From Humulus lupulus (lineage: Eukaryota; Streptophyta; Magnoliopsida; Rosales; Cannabaceae), in contig NC_084794.1 in NCBI RefSeq assembly GCF_963169125.1, positions 93,107,018 to 93,171,017 of the forward strand: a DNA stretch of 64,000 nucleotides, read 5' to 3'. The notes below the pieces were generated by a model that ran no database searches, was not told the DNA's origin, and was given only the letters and a program-made list of their open reading frames with translations. Each line of letters starts with the position of its first letter. Position 1 is the stretch's first letter. Below, one piece after another: positions 46,064 to 58,123 of the stretch. A program made the position numbers and the translations under genes.

Positions 46064-47070
46064 AAGACCCCACTCTTCATCTTCTTCACTTTTATCTTCA
46101 TTCGCCATAAGCAAGAAAAGAAAAAAAAAAAAAAAAAACTCAGAGACCTCTTTGCAAAGTTCCTGTTCCGTGCATGTTTTCTCGACCAAAGAAACAAAGG
46201 AATCCTGGTCGGTTCGAGTCAGTGAGTTCTTTCCTGCAACCTCTTCTTCAATCGACGATCTCTCTGCAATCGCCATTACTGTGTAAGTATGTCGTTTTTG
46301 TTTTCCATTTAAAATGTTCTTGCTGTGCGTGCTAGTTTACGTTCTTAGCATGATACGATAGGAGGTTTTGAACCGATAGGCTTTTATGCTTTCTAGATTT
46401 TCATTCTGGATGTTCGTCTCTGGTTTATACCCAGTTTTGACGTTTGAGTGTGGTTCCCATTTTCTGGGTTTTGAAACTCTTAGGCAGCGTTTCTTGTACA
46501 TTAAGTTTTCGGATAAAAACATGGGTCTTGACTAATGCACGAAACTCAAAGACGCCTTTCCTGGTTAACCGCCATTCTTCTTTCCCTTGAATTTCGGGAT
46601 TTTCAAAAAATTATCCACGCTCCTTTTCTTTTTCGTGGAATACACGCCCCTGACTCTTCAATAAGGGTCTTAGTATTTAGTCTCGTTCCTAAATTTCCGA
46701 GCTAATTCCATTGAGCTCGTGATTCTTGCATGCATGGCCCTCACCATTTTTTCTTTCTCGTTAGATATCACAGAATCTGGAAAGACGGTGGGGGTCATTG
46801 CGGGCAATCCCTTACGAGCCAAAATCTCCGAGCCCATAATCGCTCTTCGCCCGGAACCAACGTCGGATAAGAGAATACGAGCTTGCACGCGAGCAAGAAG
46901 ACATTCGAGCTCACTACCGCCGTCAGATAGACGAAGTCATCGAGGGGAAGAGGGGAGTTCTTCGGGAGGCCATCTATCCGGAACCTAATTCAGGCCCTAG
47001 GCCGATTCCTCTCGATCCTGCTTTAAAGGTTACTGTCACATACCCCCCCGGAGAGCTCAAATTTGCATTA

Positions 47071-49699
47071 ATGGGGGAACCTTCCACCTCTCAACCGAGG
47101 AGAGAGATGTTCGAGGCCGAGCTTTACTGGAGCACGGTTACCACAACCAGTCAAATATCTGAAATCCTGGCTTTCCATGGCCTTAGTTTGTCAGGCACCT
47201 TGAAGTGTCGACCTCCGACTGGTCAAGAACGGAGCTTCTTCGCCCCTGGCGGCCGTGACGCCACAGTGAAATATGTGGCATGGATCCAAGAACATATGAG
47301 GGCAGGAGCATTGCTGCCCTTGAAGTCTTTTTTCAAAGGCTTTATTGATTTTGTTGGGTTGGCTCCGTTCCAACTCAACACCAATTCGTATAGGGTGCTG
47401 TCTGCCCTGAGGTCCTTGTACCACGAGCTGGGGTGGGAAGGACCTTCACCTCAAGAGATTTTATATCTCTTTTGTTTAAAAAGTAACCCCTCCCGAGCTC
47501 GTGGAGGGGATGGCTTTTACTACCTCTCGAGCTACCCCAAGGAGACGAAGGTTTTTGGGGACCTTCCCAACCACCCGCCTGATTTCAAGAGAGCCTTCTT
47601 TTGGACAGATGGTCTATCCCCGTCTCGACATTATTCGTGCAGGCGGATTCGTAAGTATTCTCGTTACTTTCATTCCTGAGCTCGAGACTTTAGTTCTTAA
47701 ATCCATATTTAGTTGAAATGTGCTTCGCTTTTCAGCTAATTTTAAGCGTCCCACCCCTACTGAAGCGATGACGAGGCACAGAGAAGCCTTGCTCCGACTC
47801 CCTAATGGCAGGAGATCTCTCTCGTATCTATTACATGACGACAAGCTCCGAGCTTGCGGGTTGTTGGGAGAGGGCCAGTCAACCTCTGACTGGTCCAGTA
47901 AAAAATATGAACACTGGGAGGAGGTGCCACTGCCCACAGGCGCCCTTCCTCCGAGGAGAGAAAGGAAGACATCACTCCCAGTTCGCTTGAGAAGTCTGCG
48001 TTCTGGGAATGAAGCCAACGATGAAGCCTCGAGCTCGGACTCAGATGAAGGTAAAACCCTTCCTACTTTGCGAATGTGGTCCCCCACTTTACTAAAACAC
48101 AGGCCCAATAGGTTAGTCTCGTTCCCACAGGATAGATACCACTTCTACATATGGAGTTGGGTAGATGACTGTGTCCATAGGTTTGATAGTGGGCTCGGGA
48201 AATACGACACCATGTACACCATGGACGAGGTGTGGAATGGGATAGCTGTGCAGTACGGGACCAATGATTATAGGGACCTCTTGAGGTTATCACCTACTTA
48301 TAGGGAAGGCACTCCCCCCGCCTCCTCTGAAGACGGGGGAATTTCATTGTCCCCAAGCTCGAGCTCGGGGGAGAGTTCAAGTTAGGTTTCTTCTATCATC
48401 ACTCTATATGTCTGTGATACTGAAATAACTTGATGTACACTTTTCTTTTACTGACTCACTGTGTTGTGACTTGTGCAGGCGAGATGGACTCCGACCTTGA
48501 CACCCTTATCGACAATGCGGGCGCCAAGAGGAGCAAACGCCCTAGGGCGGGGTCACTGAAGACCGGCCAGCCGAGCAAAGGCTCCAAGAGATCCAAGAAG
48601 GCACCTCCGCTTGCCCCGCCGGCTTCGAGCTCTGTTGCTGCGTCGACTGTCCAGGCCAGCGCCTCCACGACAATGCCATCCTCACAGGCCGTCGTCTCCG
48701 CGGTTGCACCGACTTCGCTGGTTGGTGCCCCTGCCATTGTTGAGTCCCAACCTCCTGTGGTGGGTGAAACGTCTTCTGCTCAACTTTCCAGAAGACCTTC
48801 TGCTTCTCGAGTTCAGAAGCTAACAATCTCCACCCATATGGACTCATATGTGGTGGACAATGCTGCTGGACCTCACGGATCTACGCTGATCTCGGATGTC
48901 ATGTCTCGGATCGGCCAGAGCTATGGCAGTTTCGAAGCTCCCCAGTGGCAGTGCTTAACCGGCACCCGAGACCGCACTGTTCTTTACGAGAAGAGTATCG
49001 AGCACACTGCTGCGGTAAGTATTCTTCTATGTTCCTTTTGCTTACATTCATACTGACCTGAGGCTAATGGTGGTTTCTTCCTTTTTTCAGGCTCTTGCCT
49101 TCACTGCCCAGCTCAATTACGAGCTGAACAACGAGATCCATTCGAGCAGGACTCATGCTCAAGAGGCGAAGGACCTCCACCTTAGAGCGAACGATGATCT
49201 GAAGGCGGCGAATGCTAAGCTCGAGGCAGTGGTTAAGGAGCGTGAGGACATGGCCAAGGAGCTCGGAAAGCTGAGAGCTGAACTCGAGGAGCAAAAGAAA
49301 GATAACACCCAGCTTCGGGAGACCAATAAGAAGCTTGAAGAGGACAAGGCCACCACCTTCGACATCATAGAGGATGCCAAAACTCGCCTTCTTGCCGAGT
49401 ACAAAGAAAAGAAGGAAAAGGCGGTCGACTCAGCCATGTACCGGATGTGGGCTTATAACGAAGAGCTGGACACCAGCTTCTTAGGTCCCCACGAGGCGCC
49501 GCTTCTTGAACGATGGAATGCTCGGCTCGAGAAGGAAGAGGCTGAACAGCTTGAGAAGGAGAAGGTTGAGCAGCTCGAGAAGGAAAAGGTTGCTCCGGGC
49601 ACCGTTTCAGAGGAAGCTCAGGAGGATAGTCATGTTATTCGTCCTGAGGGGTCCGGTGCCACTGATGCTGAGAAGGCCAAGGAGACTCCTCTTCCTTGA
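47071..49699 (+). CDS. Antisense spliced ORF (aORF) of element C, 789 aa, intact
   Basis: Four coding exons join with GT-AG sites and matching phases: 47071-47650, 47736-48380, 48479-49014 and 49091-49699, giving 2370 nt (790 codons including the stop) with no internal stop. The in-frame TAG at 48383 falls in intron 2. Residues 1-200 resemble the plant mobile / 'putative gypsy-type transposon' domain of Tat aORFs (e.g. SFFKGFIDFVGLAPFQLN). Residues 200-405 continue this and end in an acidic Ser-rich stretch; residues about 410-510 are Lys/Ala/Pro/Ser-rich; residues 590-720 form a coiled coil, followed by an LEKEKVEQ repeat. The start is uncertain: the same frame is open upstream to about 46840. 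Such ORFs are known in Tat elements; their function is unknown. Confidence 0.75.
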
Positions 49700-50604
49700 A
49701 TCTGACCTCGGGGAGATCAGTTATCGGGGCTGCGTCCCCTTATTTCTGTAACTATTTTAATATATGCCCACGGGGCTGATACAATTTCTTTTACCATTCT
49801 TTTATATGCTTTACATTTCTTGGCTCGAAATATTTTGCATATTTTTATACTGATGAAGCGGTTATGTTTATTTATTCATACAAACATAGTTTGGATTTAG
49901 GCTCGAAATTCGATGCATTCATGCATAGTTTATTCGAATTATCCGCTTCCGACCTCGTTACTTATCAAGGTCGGATATTACTTTAACCATGAATCAAAAG
50001 TACTTATATGGTATGTAATGTGAATGATCTGGTTATATTTTTTTTTGTTTAGTCACTTTTCCTCTGCATCCTCGGTTTTTGTTCTGAGGTTAAGAGTTTG
50101 AAACTATTTCTCTTAAGATATTCCAGCCTCGATCTCGACTTGTCTCGTTATAGGTTTAGGCTCCTACTTATCATCGATCAATTTTTTGGCTGGTTTGTTC
50201 CAGACCTGTTAAGTTTGCACATCTGGTTAACTCCAAACGTTTTAGGTTTTTGGTAGTTCGGTTATGTCCGAACTATCTAAGCTCGCGTATTTGGTTTTCT
50301 CCAAATACTTTTATCTTTTTGATAAGTCGGTTATGTCTGAACTATCTAAGCTCGCGTGCTTGGTTATCTCCAAATACTTCATATAAATATATATTTTTTA
50401 TTTTTTAATTTGACGGTATATATACCAATGATGCCCCCTTAATATCCTATGAGTGTGACCATAGGTTATTAAATTAAGAGAGATTGCAAAAATAAAAAGA
50501 AATTACATATGGAACAAAATAGACCTTTTATTTGATGAAATTCAAAAACAAACAAACAAACTAGTACAGATAGAAATTCATGGTTACAGGCAACACTTCC
50601 TACA
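49700..50604. other. Spacer between the convergent aORF and pol of element C
   Basis: The two genes end facing each other across about 900 bp. The part at 50070-50375 is a hairpin array (listed separately). The rest is AT-rich with no ORF. Poly(A) signals for both transcripts would be expected here; TTTATTTAATTG-like and AATAAA-like words are present on the minus strand near 50530. Confidence 0.5.
50070..50375 (-). repeat. Post-pol hairpin array of element C
   Basis: A roughly 70-bp unit is repeated a little more than twice (50218-50380), and each unit has two hairpins. Clear ones are AGTTCGG/CCGAACT with loop TTATGT (50255-50274) and TATTTGG/CCAAATA with loop TTTTCT (50288-50307). Weaker ones are TTGG/CCAA with loop TTATCT (50360-50373), TGG/CCA with loop TTAACT (50224-50235) and CTGG/CCAG with loop TTTGTT (50190-50203). 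An eight-base-loop hairpin is at 50070-50089. In the element sense the commonest loop is ACATAA, the same as in element A. Confidence 0.6.
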
Positions 50605-53600
50605 CTATTGATAGTAAGGTCTAAGGTGTTCGCCATTCCATGCTTGCGGTATCGGGCTCCCATCCAATCTCGCAAGTTTGTACACACCAGGTCGGATGAC
50701 TGACTCTATCTAGTATGGTCCTTCCCAGTTTGGCCCGAGCACTCCAGCTGCTGGATCTCGGGTTGCCAAGAATACGCGTCTTAATACCAGATCTCCCATT
50801 CCGAACTTTCGATCTCGAACCCTCTTATTGAAATATCGTGTAGTTCATTGCTGGTAAGCAGCATTTCTCAGCTGAGCCTCTTCTCTTTTTTCTTCGATCA
50901 AGTCTAGGGTTTCTTCGAGCTGAGTATGATTTGAATCCTGATCGTAAATTTGAGTTCGGATCGTCAGGATTTCGACCTCGATGGGCAACATTGCCTCGCA
51001 GCCGTACGCTAGAGAGAACAGGGTATGTCCTGTTGAGGTCCGAGCTGTAGTCCTATATCCCCAAAGGACTTGAGGCAATTCCTCGGGCCATCGTCCCTTT
51101 GCCTCCTCCAACTTTTTCTTTAGAGAACTCTTGAGAGTTTTGTTAACGGCTTCGACCTGACCATTCTCTTGAGGGTGAGCCACTGATGAAAAACTCTTTA
51201 TTATGCTGTTCTTTTCACAAAAGTTGGTGAATAAATCGCAATCGAACTGGGTTCCGTTATCGGATACAATCTTTCTCGGTACTCCGTATCGGCATACGAT
51301 GTTCTTTACCACAAAATCAAGGATCTTTCTCGAAGTTATGGTTGCCAATGGTTCAGCCTCCGTCCATTTCGTGAAGTAATCAACAGCGACTACAGCATAT
51401 TTCACTCCGCCTTTTCCAGTTGGGAGAGAGCCTATGAGGTCGATGCCCCATACTGTGAAAGGCCATGGGGATGTCAACATGGTAAGTTCGGAAGGTGGAG
51501 CTTGGGGTATCGTTGCGAATCTCTGGAATTTGTCGCATTTCTTCACATACTCAAAAGAGTCTATTCTAATGGTTGGCCAAAAATATCCTTGACGTATGAT
51601 CTTCTTGGACAGGCTATGCCCCCCGGTGTGGTCTCCGCAGAACCCTTCATGAATTTCTTAAATGATCTTCTTTGCTTCGGGAGGGGTTACACACCTAAGC
51701 AGCGGCATGGAATATCCTCTTCTGTATAGCTTTCCGTCCAAAATGGTGTAACGAGGAAGTTGATACATCAATTTTCGAGCCTGGTTCCGATCTTTTGGAA
51801 GAATTCCATTTTCGAGATAATCAACTATTGGACTCATCCAGGTCGGTTTTGTTTCAATCATACACACATCTTCCTCGTCTGGCTTAGTAATGCTGGGTGC
51901 TGATAGGTGTTCTACGGGTACAACATTCAGCTCTTCATTTTCGGCGGAAGTGGCGAGTCGAGCTAAGGCATCTGCATTTGAGTTTTGTTCTCGGGGAACC
52001 TGTTCGATTGCATAAAACTCAAAATACTCCAATGCGGATTTTTCCTTCTCCAGATAAGCTGCCATTCTTGTGCCACGAGCCTGGTACTCTCCCAAGATTT
52101 GATTAACCACGAGCTGGGAGTCGCTGTAGCAATGTATAGCTTTGGCCTTGAGCTCTTTTGCTATTCGTAGTCCCGCGAGTAGAGCCTCATACTCAGCTTC
52201 ATTATTAGATGCTTTAAAGCCAAATCTTAAAGCAGAGTGAAATTTGCTCCCTGCAGGAGTGATCAGAATAACTCCTGCCCCCGCTCCATTTTCATTTGAT
52301 GAGCCGTCGACGTAAAGTTTCCACAGCTCGTGGGCCGTGGTTATTACCTCGTCGTCGGCTATACCAGTGCACTCCACTATAAAGTCTGCCAAGGCTTGTG
52401 CCTTAATGTTCGTTCTTGGATGGTAGGTGATCTCGAACTGTCCGAGCTCAATAGCCCATTTAAGGAGTCGACCTGACGCCTCTGGTTTAGACAGGACTTG
52501 CCTAAGTGGTTGATCTGTCAGTACATGGATGGGATGTGCCTGAAAGTAGGGGCGGAGCTTGCGAGATGAGTGGATTAAACTAAGGGCGAGTTTCTCCATC
52601 AATGGATATCTTGACTCTGCCCCCAGTAATCTCTTACTGATGTAATAGACGGGTTTATGCACCCTCTCTTCCTCTCGAATGAGCACCGCGCTTATTGCGT
52701 GTTCGGTGGTTGAGAGGTATAGGTACAATACTTCTCCCGTTTTGGGTTTTGACAGGATGGGTGGTTTAGCGAGGTGTCTTTTGAGCTCCTGAAAGGCTAG
52801 CTCGCACTCTTCTGTCCATTCAAACTTCTTACTTCCTCTCAATAAGTTGAAGAATGGAAGGCCACGATCCGTTGACTTCAAGATGAATCTGCTCAGGGCG
52901 GCCATCCTGCCAGTCAAGCTTTGGACATATTTATGCTTCGGAGGTGAAGGCATATCAATCAGGGCCTTTATTTTGTCGGGATTAGCCTCGATTCCACGAG
53001 AGTTGACAATGAAACCCAGAAATTTTCCCGAAGATACCCCAAAAGTGCACTTCTGAGGATTTAGCTTCATGTTGTATTTTCTGAGCACACCAAAGCACTC
53101 TTCGAGGTCATCAACATGGTTCTTGTTAAGTTGAGACTTTACAAGCATGTCATCAACATAAACTTCCATGTTGTTCCCTATTTTCTCTGAAAACATCATG
53201 TTTACGAGCCGCTGATATGTAGCTCCAGCGTTCTTGAGCCCAAATGGCATAACATTATAACAGTATAGCCCTTTATCTGTAATGAAGCTCGTATGTTCTT
53301 GGTTGGGGGCATGCATGGGAATCTGGTTATATCCAGAATATGCATCCATGAATGACATCAAGCCATGCCCCGCCGTGGCATCCACGAGCTGATCAATTCT
53401 TGGCAGCGGAAAACAGTCTTTTGGGCAAGCCTTGTTGAGATCCGAGTAGTCAATACAGGTTCTCCACGTCCCATTGGGCTTTGGGACCAACACTGGATTG
53501 GCTACCCAGTCAGGGTAAAAGGCATCCCTAATGAAATGGTTTGCTTTTAATCTGTCAACTTCCTCCTTTAATGCTTTCTTTCTATCCTCGTCCAGCTGTC

Positions 53601-56600
53601 TTCACTTTTGTTGCTTCGGGGGAAAGCTTTTGTCTATGTTTAATGCTTGGCTCGCAACATTCGGGCTTATCCCCACCATGTCTGAGTGTGACCATGCGAA
53701 GACATCCTGGTTTTTCTTCAGAAAGCAAATTAATTGTTATTTTGCTTCGTCTTGGAGGTGTTTTCCGACCTTCACCTTCTTCGAGGGATCAACTTCGTCG
53801 AGCTGAACTTCTTCGAGCTCTTCCAATGGTTCGAGGTCAACTTTCTCCTCAATCCTTGGATCGATTTCCTCGTCAATTTCTAAAATCGTTCCATCTTTAT
53901 TTTTTATGATAACGAGTGCTTGAGCGCTCGTTTGTTTCTTTCCCCTCAAAGAAATGCTATAGCACTCCCTTCCTGCCAATTGATCTCCTTTTAATGTCCC
54001 GACCCCGCTTGGGGTTGGGAACTTAAGGGCCAAGTGCCTCACAGATGACACTGCCCCCAGCCCGACCAGGGCGGGTCTCCCGAGCAGTACATTGTAGGCA
54101 GACGGTAAATCTACCACCACGAACTCCATTATCTTGGTCACCGAGACTGGATAGTCTCCCAAGGTCACAGGGAGTTCAATGGATCCCATACAGGCAGTCC
54201 CTTCTCCTGAAAAGCCGTACAAAGTAGTTGTACATGCCTTTAGGTCACGAAGGGAGAGTCCCATTTTCTCGAGGGTCGCTTTATAAAGAATGTTGACGGA
54301 GCTCCCATTGTCTATGAGAACTCGGCGGACTCTCTTGTTGGCAAGCTGAAGAGTAATAACCAATGGATCATGATGAGGGAACTGAACATGGGAAGCGTCC
54401 TCCTCAGTGAAGGTTATCGGTTGCGTTTCAACCCTTTGGCTTTTTGGTGCCCTAGGTTCGGGTTCATAAGGAGACCCGTCCCCTGTCTTCAGCTCGTTAA
54501 CGTATCGCTTTTGAGCATTTCTGCCCCCTCCTGCGAGATGAGGCCCTCCCGAGATGGTTATTACGTCCTCTCCATCTATCGGCGGGGGCCTGTCTTCTTC
54601 CCGAGATCGGGAGTTATTATTTTGTGCCGTCGAAGGCGCGGCTACTCTCTGGCTCGCAGTAGTCTGTCCAGTACCCTGGTTTTTGACATACTGCCGGAAA
54701 TAGCCTCTCGAGATCAACCCTTCGATCTCGTCCTTCAGCTGTCGACATTCATCAGTTGTGTGTCTGGTGTCTCTATGGAACCGGCAATACTTACTGGAAT
54801 CCCTCTTGGATTTTTGATTTCTCATTGGGTCCGGACGCTTGAAGGGGACCTGGTTTTCTTTAGCCAGGTATATGTTTTCCTGAGACTCGTTGAGCTCGGT
54901 GTGCACTTTATATACGGAGAAATACCTTTCTCCTTTCTTTTTCTTTCCTCCTTCAGCCTCGGGGTTATTTCCCTCGCTCTTTTTCCTCTTGGAGGGATTC
55001 TCCAAGGTAGGCTGTGGAGCTGCTGGGTCAGTCGAGGTTGAGGCGGAGTTAATGTTTATCGTTGTAGTTTCGGTCTGCGAGGTCGCCTTGAGCGTTGACC
55101 TTGCCTCCTCTACATTGACAAATCTCTGCGCCCGTCTGTTAAACTCGGTTATTGACCTCACCGGTTTCCCTTGCATGTCATCCCAAAGGGCACTTCCGGG
55201 TAAAACACCAGCTCGGATAGCCATCAGGTGCCCACTGTCATCCACATCTCGAGCTCGGGCGACCTCTAGATTAAATCTTGTCAGGTAGCTTTTCAGTGTT
55301 TCGCCCGGCTGTTGTCGGACGTTAGTCAAAGTGGATGCCTCTGGTCTGACTCCCATCATAGCTCGGAACTGCTTCTTGAAGTCTCTAGACAACTGATCCC
55401 ATGAATTTATCGAGTGTCTCTTGTACTTTTCGAATCAACTCTTGGCAGGTCCGGCCAATGATGTTGGAAACAACATGCACCTGAGCTCGTAACCCACGTT
55501 ACTAGCTCTCATAATAGTGTTGAATGTACTCAGGTGACTGCATGGGTCGGTTTTTCCTTCAAACGCTGGGACGTGAGGAATCTGGAACCCTTGAGGAAAT
55601 TGAGTGTTAGAAATATGTGGAGCAAACGGCTCGAGCTCCTCGTCAGAGTCCTCATATCGACCATTCCCTCATTCATTCTTTAAAAGCCTAAAGGCTTTTT
55701 CGAGCTGATCGATCCTTTCTTGGACTGGGTCCTTAGGTGGTGTCTGGAATTGACAGTCATTGATCATGATTCCAGGCTCGCGTCTCCGTGAGGGATCTCT
55801 ACGCCCATTCAGGTGATTCCTTAGGTTCGGATTTGTCTGATCTCCCTTCCCCCTGCTCTGATTCAGATGATTTCGCAGGTCAGGACGATTCTTGCGGCTT
55901 CCAGTATTTTTACGACCTCGGTCGTGTTTACTGACGGACCTAGTCTCTCCGGACTCATCACTGGTGAAACTCATTGATCGGTCATTTCGCGATGGGTTCT
56001 TCCCATGTCGCCTCGTCTCCGCAGTGCGAGACCGGGACGTCTGACTTTTCTCAGATTGTGCGCCTCTCCGCTCCTGGAAAGTCTCCCTGTGTCCTTGTCT
56101 ATCCCCCGTATGCCCTTGATCCTGATCTCGAACAGGTTGAGCGTTTCTGCGGGGAGGTGAAGGATATCTTATGGGAGACGGAGGGAACCGTATTGGCGAC
56201 GGTGGCTGCCGCCCTTGCCTCGGCCTAGAGGGTCCAGAATTTGCCCGAGATGGGTCAGTCGCGTTCGGTGCACTACCAGGAACCTGAGTCCGAGCCTCGG
56301 TAGGAGCTCGGTTATTCTCAGTTCCTGCAGGCACTTCCACAGGTGGATTAGGCGGGACCCGAGCTCGGGTACTCCTCTGGGGCCTAGGAGGAGCAGATGG
56401 CTCTGCTGGCGATGGAGGTTGAGTCGGCCTCCTTGTGGCAGCATCTTTTCGTGGACGTCCACGGGGCCTCCGGGGAGGAACATGCACGTCACTTGGAGGA
56501 GGGACTTGGTTTTCGCGCGGAGGCGGGGGCTGAGCCACCTGCGCCTCTGCGGCCATCCTAGTCAACTCCTCATTCCGTTTGTTGGCTTCTGCCAACAGCT

Positions 56601-56802
56601 GTTTCAATTGCTGGTTTTCTAGTTCTACAATAGGAACGTAACGCTCAGGATTGTAGTACATATCCTCATCCCTCGGTGGAGGCGGTGGTCCCCGGGAATC
56701 GGAGGACCCACTTCTCTCCTCAGCATCCGGGTTCTCCATTGGTTGTTTTCCAGGACGCCTTGGGTAGTTTTCATCAGGGGTGTTCTGATTGTTTGTAGCC
56801 AT
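50605..56802 (-). pseudogene. gag-pol of element C, one frame, seven nonsense codons
   Basis: ATG 56802 to the final TAG at 50605-50607 is exactly 2066 codons in one frame. Domains: Pro/Arg-rich Gag N-terminus (1-377), Gag domain (about 400-560), a zinc-knuckle-like CRFHRD...HTTDEC (about 673-686), protease IDNGSS (831), RT from about 1100 with YVDD (1215-1218), RNase H (about 1360), archaeal-type RNase H (YVDGSSNENGAGAG, about 1495) and integrase with D (1788), D (1848) and E (1884), ending HLRPYYQ. Stops within it: TGA 55669, TGA 55435, TAA 53737, TGA 53602, TAA 51658, TGA 50845, TAG 50710 (lowest coordinates). There are no frameshifts; the motifs are otherwise complete. Confidence 0.9.
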
Positions 56803-56830
56803 GAATCTCTCAGGGATGAATGCTTAAGGC

Positions 56831-56850
56831 TCTCAACGAAAGCACCAAAC
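56831..56850 (-). promoter_or_regulatory. Primer-binding site region of element C
   Basis: The minus strand after the 5' LTR reads GTTTGGTGCTTTCGTTGAG. Element A has GTTTGGTGCTCTCATT in the same place. Position and sharing between the elements mark it as the primer site, but the tRNA was not identified. Confidence 0.55.
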
Positions 56851-57647
56851 TGTTGACACCGTTTTTCGTCAAACAGTGAAAGAAGAGCACGTAAACAATG
56901 AATGACAATGGCTAAATGAAATAAAACAAATCAAACACGCTATTTTTACGTGGTTCAGCAGTTAAATCTGCCTAGTCCACGAGTCTCTATTATTAATCTT
57001 AAGATTATCTCTGAAAATTCTTTAGCATGAATTCTGCAGAGATTTCTCTCAAGGATCAGAATTTCAGTCCATTACAATGGTGCATGGCTTCTCTATTTAT
57101 AGAGAAGGATGCAGAATACTATCCCACATATTTTGGGTAGTTACTCTTTTGTGAATAAAATAAATGGCTTTAAATGCCTATAATCAGATATAAAAGGAAA
57201 CATCCCTAAAGACCAGGAAACGCATAACTGACCAAATAATATCCCACGATTCTTGGGGATTTACATTAATAAATGAGGATTACATCTCATATTTATAATA
57301 CTTGTAGATATTCAAGGTGGTTATCGCGTATCTCTAAGGCTTTAGCATCCCAGGTCTCACGTCATTGTGCGAGCTAATGACATCTCCCGAGATCACGTGT
57401 CTTTCGAGATCGTACGTACATCGAGCTCGAGACCCCCCGGTCCGAAGTCATCCCCGAGGATGAGTGTGTTCTCGGAGCTACCTTTCGAGATCGAGATCGT
57501 TTCGAGCTCACCATATTCGAGGTCATATATCGTACTTTGCAGGCTCGATATACAATCCTGGAGCATACTCTAATCCTTACGAGACCATTTGTTGCAAATC
57601 CAACTTTCGAGGTCACATTTACCATGGCTCGAAATCTGGGTATAACA
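56851..57647 (-). repeat. 5' LTR of element C
   Basis: 797 bp, matches 44996-45791 with about a dozen differences. On the minus strand it begins TGTTATACCCAGATTTCG and ends GGTGTCAACA. It contains a TATA box at 57093-57101. Confidence 0.9.
57093..57101 (-). promoter_or_regulatory. TATA box of element C 5' LTR
   Basis: The minus strand reads TTCTCTATAAATAGAGAAG, a canonical TATA box within a short inverted repeat. In the left LTR the same site is changed (CTATAAATATAG). Confidence 0.65.
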
Positions 57648-58123
57648 TAATCATATAAACAAAGATCAATCTCCTCAATTTGTTGGATTCTAATATAAAC
57701 AAATATAATAAGAAATGAAGAGATCAAAAACAAAAAAAAAGGACTGATCAGATTGAAAACATACTAACTACAAACAACATAATCAGATTTCAAAAAAATA
57801 AAACCCACTACAAACAAAGTAATAAAAACTAAATAAAAAAAACATCTAAAATTCTTGACCCAAAACCTAAATCCAATCCTAACACAGTTTTCCTTCAATA
57901 AAACAAAAAATCCATGAATAATTTCAAAACCCCATGTCAAAAATCCAACCAAACCCAACAGACTGAAAAGCTTCACAAAAGCAGTTATTCATTCTTTAAT
58001 TAGTTAAAAAAAAACCAAAAATATATGAAATCAAATAGGTTGAAAACCTCATACCAGACAACCAGAAATAACATCACCGATCGAGATTTAGGACCAAGTG
58101 TACCCACAATTTCTAAAATCAGT
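57648..58123. other. Intron-like flank of the AGPase fragment
   Basis: AT-rich with no coding sequence. On the minus strand it follows the last recognisable AGPase exon and may be intron or unrelated DNA. Its left edge carries the TAATC flank of element C. Confidence 0.4.

Larger units (their letters stand above)
44996..57647 (-). mobile_element. Element C: full-length Tat-type Ty3/gypsy retrotransposon, 12.65 kb
   Basis: Two direct LTRs (44996-45791, 56851-57647) bound an interior that reads on the minus strand: primer site, gag-pol (56802-50605), a spacer with hairpins, an opposite-strand spliced ORF (47071-49699) and a polypurine tract at the 3' LTR. Flanks are GAATC (44991-44995) and TAATC (57648-57652), consistent with a 5-bp duplication with one change. 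The LTRs show about a dozen differences by eye, mostly transitions, so the insertion is fairly recent. The domain order PR-RT-RH-aRH-INT with an antisense ORF between pol and the 3' LTR is that of the Tat branch. Confidence 0.9.

Noticed and set aside
54370..55288. Long + strand ORFs (223 and 132 codons) opposite gag of element C
   Set aside because: They overlap the conserved Gag coding frame on the other strand and have no conserved motif, so they are antisense shadows.
55974..56622. + strand ORFs (84 and 135 codons) opposite the Gag N-terminus
   Set aside because: Produced by the Pro/Arg-rich codon bias of Gag read on the other strand.
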